From Ridgeia piscesae (lineage: Eukaryota; Annelida; Polychaeta; Sabellida; Siboglinidae), in assembly GCA_025642075.2 (NCBI GenBank), contig JAODUO010000417.1, forward strand, positions 281,586 through 345,585: a stretch of DNA of 64,000 nucleotides, given 5' to 3'. A program made the translations under genes and the position numbers. Positions 1 through 12,100 of this stretch are shown in pieces (the stretch's first letter is position 1; the number at the start of each line of letters is the position of its first letter). The notes below the pieces were generated by a model. It searched no databases. It had not been told where the DNA came from and saw nothing but the letters and a program-made list of their open reading frames with translations.

Positions 1-3000
1 TTCTCTCACTCTGGAACACTTCCCACCAGCAGCACCAGATATTATTTTATTCAAAGCTGCAGCTCAGAGGCTAGGCAGTGAACTACTCTCATACTCCCAA
101 CACAATATTTATGGATAGCAAATTGATCGTAATCACATTTTATTTATTTTTGCATGGTTTTTAATTTTATTTTGAAAAACCAACATCGCATCATGTGTGA
201 GCATGAAAAATTAAAACCTGTGAGACATTACCCGGAAATTGGGGCTACCATAATGTACGAAAGACATGAACAGACACAAAGTTTTTATGTCGGCAGGCTA
301 ATAATCAAAGGCAATAATGTGATGAAGAAACCCTCTGTGTACTTGAAACTTGGTGTTGGGAGTAAAGAAATAAGTGCCCTCGGGTTTTGCTTTCAAAGAA
401 TTGCTATTTGGAAATGAACTCTGTCCGTGGAGTGTTTCTATACTGCCTGGTAGTGCTGCTGTCCACAGGCAGTGTTGTGGCAATCAAAGAATACATCTGT
501 TTTAATTGGTATTACAAAGAAAATGTGTCTGCAAATAGAAACTATTGATAAATTGTATCAAATGTCTGACCACATTTTTGCCTTTGGTCTAAGTACATGC
601 ACCTGTTTATTGGCCAGCCTGATATCACTTGATAAATTGGGCAATCGCTATGAGGGGGCAATTCAACCAATTAGCTAAGTTCTTTGTGGAGACGGATTTC
701 GACCGCTCCATGCAACATCATTTGAGCTTTTGTAAATACAGCGCGGTAAAAGGTGATGCAATGCTAACTGTGCTAAACAAATCTGATCGGTGGACTTAAT
801 TGTTTGATATTGGTCACCATTTCTGTGTTTTTATCCTTTATATATTTGTCAGTTGAACTCGGTTCGTAGTTCATGTTTGCCTTTGGTATATACTTTGCTG
901 TAACCATTGGAATGTAGTTGATATATTTTGAATATATAAGAATACCATCTGGAAGCAGTCTTTCCAAGTAAAATTTACAATCATACTTTAATAGTATTTT
1001 TGACATCCAAAACTACAGGAAGAAATCTTCCATGTTGAGTAATCAGATATGTGAGTGAAGCACATCCACTGCAGATTCTTTTATTTTACTTAGTCCAGGA
1101 AATATGCAGTCAGAAAGACATTGGCATCCAACACTACAGGGTGAAATTTTCCTGTTGAGTGATGTATGTGCATTTCCGCTACAGACTCTTCTGTTTTACT
1201 CAAGACAGGCTCAATTTCCCGACAGCACAAACATTCCTCTTCTGTGTCCAGTGTCTAACAACCAGCATTTCATTGGAAATATAAAGCAAACTGCAGTATG
1301 ATGTAATTAAATGACAACATTTAGCAGTATAATTTTTTCTTCAAATTGTTTTTTATTTTATTATTACAAAAGGCAGTATCTTAATAAAATCAAGTCTACG
1401 AATAGCCGCGGCTATGAACCGTGGCCCATAGCTGTCAGTGTAGTAATTTCGCCATATGCTATAAAAACATGCAGCGAGATTTTGCACTAGTCGCCTATGT
1501 TTATGATCGTCAAAACAAAGAAACCGCGACTGATATAAGTTATATTATACCTTACCAATAAAGACTCAGAGTCGGTGAGTGTTGGCTTGAACTGATAAGC
1601 TTGTACTACTGCGATGGCCTATGCTCTAAGTTGGCGTACAACATCACCATCAAAATGAAACATGTCGCTGTCACCATCAATATCAATTTAATTTGATAAA
1701 CCACTAGAAAACCCCAGATTTGACGCTGGTTTCATCAGACTCCACATCAGCCATCCCTGTGTTTAAAAAAAAAATTAATTGGGATATGCAGCGGTAGCAT
1801 CGCAGCTGTGATCCCGCCTGTACGTCATTGGTCAAAGTTTACCCGGAGACATTCGGGCGCTTCTGAACTGCATAGCTGGTTCGACTTAAACTTTAATTTG
1901 GTTTATGGCTTAAAAGTAAAACATACAAACTGAGCAATGCAGTTTGAAATGACTGACAGTTACGCCATGGCATGGGATAAGTACATATATGTACTAGAAA
2001 AAGACTAATAATCCATCAGTGTCAGATTGTCTTTCTGGTAGTACTTCACACACAGGTGTATTGAATATGAGGATGTATATACAAGATTAATAACATATTT
2101 TTAAATTATCCCAGAGTTTGCTTATTCAGCATGCTACTTGTCAACTGGTTGTCTTGCTGAGTGTTTACTTGAGTGTCTGTCCAGTATGTGCTGGTCCTAA
2201 TGTTAGTTGGGTAAACATATTGAGTTGGTGATGGTTATCTTACATAGCCTCTGTGTAAACTAACCACATCAGTTAAGTGATAGTTGCTTTGTTACCAGTA
2301 GAACATGCGAGAATGCTGTTCAATAACCTGTACATTATTTTCTCCACACCAAAGTGCTGTTATTATATGCCTGTTAACAATTACTAGAGGCACCAACGCC
2401 AGTTAAAACCAGATAGTTGGTACTGTGTTATTGCTGTGCTGGCCAACAATCCTAACATGAATATTACATGATTCAAGACTAGATCTTTGAACATTAATTT
2501 GTTAAAATTTTTAATTGAATTGTATGTATTTAACCGTCACGCACACACGCACGCACGCACGCACACGCACACACACAAACACAAACACAAACACACACAC
2601 ACACACACACACACACAGTGACCCCATACATAATCTTGATTAATACAATTGAGAACAAGTGTAATACCCTTTGCTTTGACTAGCTTATGAATGGACAACA
2701 TTTCTGGAAAAAGTGCAACTAATAAACAATAATTCTATATGCAACAATACCAATTTCAGGTAAAAGCATAAATGGATTTAGTAGATGAAATCTTCAACTA
2801 TGACATTATTATGATGATTTTAGGTTCAACAGACTAAGTTATGGCATATCTCTGCATGTACTGTTAGCTCTCAAATCTCAGAAACCGTTGAAGGTATGCT
2901 TTTCTAATGTTGTACATACATGTACACACACAAATTACGCACATGTATATTATTGGGTACTATCATTGTGTAGATGAAATTTTGATTGATTGACTAATTT

Positions 3001-3172
3001 TAAAGGGTCCTTTATGTAATGACACTGTACACTGGAAATTTGTACTTGAGTGGTCTTTTGTAAGGGCATCTCAGGGCCTCCTAAAAAGGTAAACGTTTAG
3101 ATTTTGCCTGTTTGTGCCTGGACTCGGACTGTGTCAAAGACTCAATAACCTGTAGATGCCGTTGTTTTTTAG
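1..3172. other. Region 5' of the first visible SLC37 exon; no gene recognised
   Basis: AT-rich sequence, probably intron 1 or the upstream region of the SLC37 gene. No exon encoding the expected N-terminus (a start Met followed by an aromatic run before the first membrane segment) could be identified. Short ORFs at 154-417 and 1104-1301 resemble nothing known. A diverged direct duplication is visible at about 1004-1097 versus 1118-1210 (shared core catccaa.actacagg). A CA/CG-type dinucleotide tract occupies about 2538-2618. Confidence 0.5.
2538..2618. repeat. CA-rich microsatellite with cacg and aaac interruptions
   Basis: Alternating purine-pyrimidine run of cacgcacg, then aaacac, then pure CA units, upstream of the first SLC37 exon. 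Confidence 0.9.
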
Positions 3173-6100
3173 GTATAAATTGTTCATCTTGATCTTCACA
3201 TTCCTCGCATACATGACATTCCACTTGTCAAGGAAGCCCATCAGTGTTGTTAAGGTAAGACTAAGACTGTAACTTCTGACTGTTAAATTGTTAAACAAGT
3301 TTACATGATAATTTTTATCATAAACTATTCAATATTTATTACTGCAAAATCAGTGCAAATTGAATTCAAAAGTGTTTTAACAAACCACAATTTATTTTTT
3401 ATTACAGTGTGTATATGAATAGTTTTGATGCCAAGTTAGAACAATGTTTGTTGGTGTTAAGTGTTGAATTTCATGAAAGTAAGGAACCTAAGAATTAGAT
3501 GCAGATTATCTCGGAGGAAGACATTTTAAATTTAATATAAACACAAGGACATGACAACTACCGGGTAGCTTGATTACAGTTAGATCTAGTTGCTGTCTCA
3601 AAGTTGCACTTCTGAAATGTTATCTGTAATTGCCTCACATACATTGGAATATTTGATGATCTTCCCTTTTCAGAATGTTCTTCATCAAAATTGCACCAAC
3701 TGTAGCTGGGCTCCATTTGGTGAGTACTGTCCAGTGTCAATACAATAATTGTCGACTGTGGGTAATTGTCTGAATAGCCACACACTATTAGCATTGGAGT
3801 TATTGGAAAACTGGGCAAACACACCAGTGATGTGGGGAGTGATGTGGGAGTGGTGTGGGGAGTGGTGTGGGGAGTGGAGTGATGTGGGGAGTGGTGTGGG
3901 AGTGGTGTGGGGGTGGTGTGTGGGAGTGGTGTGGAGTGGGAGTTGATGTGGGGGGGAGTGGTGTGGGGAGTGGTGTGGGGATGTGGGGAGTGATGTGGGA
4001 TGTGTGGGAGTGGTGTGGGGAGTGGTGTAGGGATTTGTGTGTGGGTGGTGTGGTGTGGGGAGTGGTGTAGGGATTTGTGTGTGGGTGGTGTGGTGTGGGG
4101 AGTGGTGTAGGGATTTGTGTGTGGGTGGTGTGGTGTGGGGAGTGGTGTAGGGATTTGTGTGTGGGTGGTGTGGTGTGGGGAGTGATGTGGGGATTGGTGT
4201 GTGTATCTTTTTGCAACAGCCTGGCCACAAATTTGAAATGCTAGAAAGATGTTTGTATTTTCAGGTCAATCAAACTACAGCGAACTGCTGGGCAGTCTTG
4301 ACTATGCATTCCTGTTTGCATACGCTGTTGGCATGTTTATTAGGTAAATATTATGTACTATTTATGAAATATAGTTGCCAATGACATTATATAATGGACA
4401 TTCATATTTGGCTCATGTACCAGTGGCTTTAGTGAAACTACAGTATACACAGTAATTTAAACTAATTATGCATAATATTTGTGAATGAAAAACATGATAC
4501 TTCTAAATAATTCAATCTTTAATTTTTAGAAAATGGTGGAGATCAGTTCTGCTAAACATTGCAGAGAGGCACAGTTTGCTCAGTACTAACATGACGCCTG
4601 GTCCCTGTGAAAACTGACATCCAAGTCGAGCATGGATTGTCCTTTTAACAAGCAACAAACATGTTTTTGCTGAAAATTGTGTCCATTTTGCATATTCCTA
4701 TTACATCTTCTATTCAGTCTACACGTCCAGCAATCATTTCAAATAGTTGCAGTTTGAAAAGGTTGTGGACTCTTAAAGTAGTACCCTTTCCACCATATCA
4801 CATGGCTGCTCTCTGATGAGAAAGTGTTTATGTTTGGCTTATCGAGAGTCCAACCTATCTACCTAAGTATACCCGCCCGTCTTAGGTATATGTCGATTTT
4901 ATTTTTAAATATATTAACACTACTAGCACCTACACAATCAGCTGATAATCTGTTCCATTCGTTTACTGTTCTTTGTGAAAATGAAAATGTTCTAATATCA
5001 AGCAGTGTAGACTAGATATTAGAACATTTTCATTTTCACAAAGAACAGTAAACGAATGGAACAGATTATCAGCTGATTGTGTAGGTGCTAGTAGTGTTAA
5101 TATATTAAAATATATATACCTAAGAAGGGCGGGGTATACTTAGATAGATAGGTTGGACTCTCGATAAGCCAAATGGCTTCCTAGTCCACCTGCCATCTAG
5201 AGTTGAGTCTCTAGGTGGCAATCTTGTTAAATCTTGTTAAATCTTGTTCAGTCTTGTTCAGTCTTGTTCAATCTTGTTAAATCTTGTTAAATCTTGTTAA
5301 ATCTTGTTAAATCTTGTAGCGGCCATCTTGCGGAACGTCTCAATCTGCGCTACTTCCTGTGCGGGGGGATGTTACTCAGTGGCCTTTTCACGGCTCTGTT
5401 TGGATTGGCAAGATACTGGAAGATACACTCACTTCCATACTTCATTGTTGTTCAGGTGTGTGCATCTTGCTTCCTAGTGGCTCAATGATCACAATAGAGC
5501 CAGCTGCAGATGATGTCAAGGTCATGACGGATTTCTAAAGATGCCTCCTCGGTTAATTTTTTTCGCCTCATTTCAAATTAATTTTGCGAACAAGCAGAAC
5601 AACCCTGTCGGCTGTGGCATGCTAATTAGTCTGTGTAACTTTTATATGTAATACTGGCGATGATCATTGTCGGTAAACAATGCTGACGTGCTAATTAATC
5701 TGTTTGTGTAACTTTTATAGGTAATACTGGTGGTGATCATTGTCAGTAAACAATGCTGGCGATAATAGCCTTTGTAAACATTACTGACAGAGGCAAACAT
5801 TACTGACAGAGGCAAACATTACTGACAGAGGCAAACATTACTGACAGAGGCAAACATTACTGACAGAGGCAAACTTGCAACTAACAGTGGTAGTATATTC
5901 GGTCATTATGCTAATTGTGAATGATATATTTGTCAGGTTTACGACTATGAATTTAAAGTATATTATAACTATGAAAGTTATTGAGTATTCAACTTTCAGA
6001 ATATATATGATGTTCCTATTGATAAAATGAGTTATTGTGGCCGAAAGCTTGAGTTGAAGTGATGCGGTTGATTTTAACGTCATGTCAACTGGGAATACAT

Positions 6101-9100
6101 ATTCAGTGATCACAGCACCTTAAAGGGTTTTCAAATTAGGAAGCTTCATACACATAAAAGTGTGATATGGTTATGCATGTTTCTGCATTGATTTTGTGTG
6201 CCTTTGCTTGCTCTCGCTCTCTCTCTCCTTCGCTCCCTCTCTCCCTCTCTCCCTCTCTCCCTCTCTCCCTCTCTCCCTCTCTCCCTCTCTCCCTCTCTCC
6301 CTCTCTCCCTCTCTCCTCTCTCCTCTCCCTCTCTCCCTCTCTCCCTCTCTCCCTCTCTCCCTCTCTCCCTCTCTCCTCTCTCTCCTCTATCTCGCTCTAT
6401 CTCGCTCTATCTCGCTCTCTAACCATGTCACTGACACATGTGGTTGATTGAAAGCCAAATTTTGGCCTGGCAATTGGCAAGTCTACAATTTTTTTTACAA
6501 CATATCTAACAGTCTATATATGCAATGTGATTGTAATAGATATTTTGCTGGGAATTGTAAATGCTGCAGGTAATGGTAATGTTGGTACATTCACAACTGT
6601 GGACGCTGCAGATCTTGTTGTCAGTACTGTTATATTAATTTTGTTGGTGTCAGTAATGTTATTCCTATGTTGTTGTTGTCAGTAATGTTATACTTATGTT
6701 GTTGTTGTTATCAGTACTGTTATACTTATGCTGTTGTTGTCAGTAGTGTTATATTTATTTTGTTGTTGTCAGTAATGTTATACTTATGTTGTTGTTGTCA
6801 ATACTGTTATGCTTATGTTGTTGTTGTCAGTACTGTTATACTTATGTTGTTGTTGTCAGTACTGTTATGCTTATGTTGTTGTTGTCAGTAATGTTATACT
6901 TATGTTGTTGTTGTCAGTACTGTTACACTTACATATGTTGCAGGTCTTTGGTGGCCTGGTACAGTCATCCGGGTGGCCCAGTGTTGTCACTTGTGTAGCC
7001 AACTGGAATGGCAAAGGAAAGTAAGTTAATTGGCAGGTACTCATGTGCAGTAGTGGGCTAGTGGCACATTCATTCTGATAACATTTTTTTGAACAAACCT
7101 CTAAAACTGGAAACATTTGTGTGATGGGAAAAGGATTAACTTAAACAATATAAATAAATTGTAAGCATTCTCAAATGGAGGAGTTATCTTATTTGTTAAT
7201 TTATCAGTACACTGCAGTGTTTTGTTTTAGAATTTAAATATAAAAAAAAATGTTAATAACATTATTTTCAACTGTCAGTTTATTTCCCAATATCACTTTC
7301 ATAATACAAAATATATCATTGTTGCAATAATTAATATAAACATAATTAATCCAAGTTGATTTCTTATATCATATCTGTTCTATTAAGTGTACAGTATACT
7401 TAACAAAAAAACGTGTTTTTGACACCAACAAAATGGTGGCGCCACCTACCATCACTTGTGTAGTTGATTGTTTCCACCAGTGTCATCCACCAGGTGGAGA
7501 CACCAAATATGCTGTTTCCATTGAAAACTAATTGCACCATTGATGTTATGTGAAATTCAAGGCAGTGTAAATTGTCTAGAAATGATTTATTCATCCAGAT
7601 GTGTGTGATCATGTGGTCAAAAGGATGCAGAGACAGCAGATGCAGGTGGAATTTTCTGATGTCACTGTCTAATATAATATGTTTTTCTCATTGTACACGT
7701 AGATCGACATCAATCACTCCTGAAGAGTGGTGTGTACACAAATGAGATCATGTACGCTTACCAGATTGAGTACAGTATGTTATATATTGGTTGCATGGTG
7801 TTTCAGTCGTGGTGTAGTCATGGGCATCTGGAACTCACACACGTCTGTAGGCAACATTCTTGGGTCTCTCATTTCTGGAGCCTTTGTCAACGACAACTGG
7901 GGTCTCTCATTCATCGTCCCAGGTGTCATAATCGCTGTGATGGGAGTCCTTATATTTATCTTCCTCGTGCCACGTAAGTAGCTGTTGTGTCAGTCCTTCA
8001 GGAGCTTTTAACCCTTTTATACTATACTATACTATACTATACTATACTATACTATACTATACTATACTATACTATACTATACTATACTATACTATACTAT
8101 ATAATACAAAGCGATGCGATGCGATACAATACAATAAAACTTTATTATCCCAAAAAGGAAATTCATTTGCAGCGCTCATAAAATACATAAATAAAATAGT
8201 AGAAAAAAAACATAAATACAGTATTAAAACAACATCTAAACCTAAATTATGATAACATATAAAATAAAAAGCCTAATCTATATTATAATATTTATAATTG
8301 TGGTTGTCCCTTCAAAAATAATAAAATCAGCATACAACACACATAATGATTGTCATGTTCCTCTTGGAAATGTCAGGTGTTTGTCGTTGGGAAGGCGTAC
8401 AGACACGGGAATTAATTAATGATCCTGGGATTGGCATTTCTGGGCTCCATTCGTAATTCAGCTTTAATGGTCAATGTCTTTGAATGTCTATAGCACCCGT
8501 TATTTTAATAAGTACTTGTAAATATACACATACATAAAGATTTACCTGCGGTTTCTTTCTGCGGTCTCCTCTGCCCAGAATTGGCCTAGCAGTAATGTAT
8601 AATGAGAAATCTAGAACGTGGGAAAGTTAAACATTAAAGGGTATTGCGGATTTTTTTTTTTTAAACTGTTTACCTTTTAAGCGTGTTGCAGGCAGTCTTT
8701 CAAATTCTGAGCTTAATAAAGTAACTAAGCACAAATTGGCAGACAGTAAACCTTCAACACGCATGCCTGTAGTCATAAGAACGTACTAAAAATTGAAAAA
8801 CCTAGGGCTAGGAGCTGTCACCCTCACTTTAATTCACATGGAATGTGTTCAGTGTTTTGTGATTCTGACTTACTTATTGCCATTGTTGTTTTGTTTGCAG
8901 TCTTGCCGTATGGTCTGTTAACCCACAAATAGATGAGTGAAGTAGCTAAGATTTTATTTACCGGTAGGTTGTAACATGTAAGGTGTCTTTTCTTCTTCCC
9001 CAGGGCCTGAGGATGTCGGATGTCCAAATCCAAACATGATGGATTTACAAGCGATTGATGTTGATGTAAGCAGCTTACTGTACAAAGTTATGCATGTACA

Positions 9101-12100
9101 TAATTATTTTAATGTAACACCTTACAACAGGTCAAAGTGCCTTACACTATATGCATAACAAACATATTTTTAAATACTGGGATAGGAAATGCCATGATTA
9201 TGCCAAATTTATGTGACTTGTAGTTTAAGTAACACAACCATAATATGCCATCTTTCTGCAATTACAAATGGAATTATTATATTACATATTCTTTTAGCTC
9301 ATGACAATTAACATTTCCCTATAGTAAATGTGTTAGTTATCGGACTGTGGATTTACAGACAAATCAGTGTCAACGTCAAGACAGCGGTGTCACTGCCAGA
9401 TGACGACACAAACATGTAGAGTTAAAGAAGCGATGCTACACTTACTTGACAGTTGCTGGCCCCAGTCACTGTTATATCACTTGGCTAGAATGTTTAAGCT
9501 AATGTGTCAGATTGACAGTGCTCCATGGCACATTACTAATGTGTCAGACAGACGGTGGTCCATGGCACATTACTAATGTGTCAGACAGACGGTGGTCCAT
9601 GGCACATTACTAATGTGTCAGACAGACGGTGGTCCATGGCACATTACTAATGTGTCAGACAGACGGTGGTCCATGGCACATTACTAATGTGTCAGACAGA
9701 CGGTGGTCCATGGCACATTACTAATGTGTCAGATAGACGGTGGTCCATGGCACATTCACCCTATTGTGAATTATTAGTGGGTGACCACGGTTAGATATAA
9801 ATAAATGATGGTTTCTTCTACAGATTCCCGGCAGCATCCAGGAGAAGGAGGACGAGGACAAAAAGGAAGAGGAAGATGACATCACCATTCCTCTTGTTGA
9901 GGGTCAGCATAAAGAAGAACCTGTAACATTCTTGCGAGCCCTTAAAATTCCGGTATGTCTCGAGAGATTAATTGACAAATCGTTTTTAAAAGGGGGTGTC
10001 GGCTCCTCTGTCCAGAGTTGATAGAGCTGTGATTTGTAACGGGAAGTCTCCTGTCTAGTACGTGGGAAAGTTAAACATCAAAGGCTATTGCATTTAACTC
10101 TGCTCACCACGGTAATATTGCCAGTCAATTTTGTTTTGAAACTGGATGTTTTGTTTACCATTTGAATGTGTTTTGGGTGGAATCTTTCAAATTGTGAACA
10201 TTGTTCTGGGCTTAACCCTGCGACCGGCCAGCGAAAATCTTCTGTTGCATACTGTTACAATAAAAATCATATCTCTACAAATACTTACCATACAAATATG
10301 AATGAGGCATCACTTAATGCCAGTGAACTCTTTATTATAAAAATATACTATCTCTATTATGTCGGATAATCGTGGTGATATCATTAGCTGAACGTATTCC
10401 AAAAAATAAAAACACTATCCTGCTCCCAAATAATTACTGACTGAACAAATTTCCTACTTCCTGTGAGGCATGTAGCCATACATGTTAGTTGCCAAATAAA
10501 AAAATTATTCAAATCCATTGAGAACTTTTTTATGAAAACTGGTCGCTGCTACTTTTGCCTCCGGTGCAAACCCGCGGCACATGTGGCGAAATAATGCAGT
10601 GGCAACTGGTTGATTTTTCACATCAAAAATCATCCCAAGTCATTATAAATATTTTAACTAGTGTAATAGCCATATTCTTTAATATTGTCAGTTGTTTTGT
10701 CGAAACATAGACGTGGAAACTTAATCCGAAGTAAATGTTTGAATCTGGAAAGTTTCTCGAACGTCCACCATCTTGTTGTTTACTTCTGCTCCGGCGGGAA
10801 GATGACGCAGTGTTTGAAAGCTTGGTTCTGATTCGCTGGACCAGTCCCACCCACATGTTTATTTTTCCAAGATTGGGCAAGAACAGAGATTTCTATTGGT
10901 ACCACGTATGCGGGGTCGAGCCTTTATGAATGGATGCGTAAATTTCTCATGGAAGGCGAAATAAACCACCCAAATTTGGGCATCAACTTTGTCACATGTT
11001 TTGTCCGCCCGCGTGTACCTAGCTAACATTCAATCTGCTCATGAATAAATATACACTATCTTGACAAATCTGTAAGGTACCCGATAGTTCAAATGTGCAT
11101 GGGTCGGTTACTGATTATGCAACTAAAAATGTTTTTATGAAGGAAGGTGTCTTGGGCTGATTAATCGGCCCTGGCCGGTCACAGGGTTAATAAGGTAACT
11201 AAACACAAATTGCCAGGCAGTAAACCTGTTGTAATCATAAGAATATAATATTAAATGAAAACATTAACCATAGGAGCTGGCTTTAATGTATCATAGTGAT
11301 TTTGAGCCAATGATGATGTCTTATTTGTCTACATCGTAACAAATGTGCACTCACTGTCTGGCAGAAATGTGTGGACTATATCTGACTGCATCATATCTGA
11401 ATCTGCACTGTAACGAGGCATGTTGTGGAAGGACGCAAGACACGTGTGGATCATTGTCTGCATGTGTTTATGGCATCCAACTTTATCATCGTTCAGTACC
11501 TGGTCACGAATTATAGGCTGTGCCATACCACCGAGTCGGACAATACGTCATGTTCAAGTTCCAATATACGCAGCACTGCTGCACCTGTGTGCAGCAGCTT
11601 ATATACAATTGCGTACTTATACACGGACTACATTGCAGATTTAAGGACCATTAACACCCTGTGACACTCTTCCCTCCTTATATATTTTAGAGTAGTGAAA
11701 TCGCTGTAGGAAGCTATAACAGAGCTAGTGACTAGTTAGGACCCTGCCACAATGTCATAATGACGGCAGACCGTACATGTTTCCATCAGAATGTTTGATT
11801 CGTTTATTGAAAATCTTTTCCCAGTTTTAATGGGTAGTTTCTGCTGTGTTGACGTCATCCTTGTCATTTGTAGGGTGTCATTGAGTTCTCTCTGTGTCTC
11901 TTCTTTGCCAAGTTAGTCAGCTACACATTCCTCTTCTGGCTGCCCAGCTACATCAGGAGTACCAGTAAGTACCTGGGGAGTACCAGTAAGTATCTCGGGA
12001 GTACCAGTAAGTACCTGGGGAGTACGAGTAAGTACCTGGGGAGTACGAGTAAGTACCTCGGGAGTACCAGTAAGTACCTCAGGTGTACCAGTAAGTACCT

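Noticed and set aside
1..110. Possible LINE tail (ctctggaacacttcc) at the window start
   Set aside because: Only about five residues (SLWNT) fit the motif before the frame is lost.
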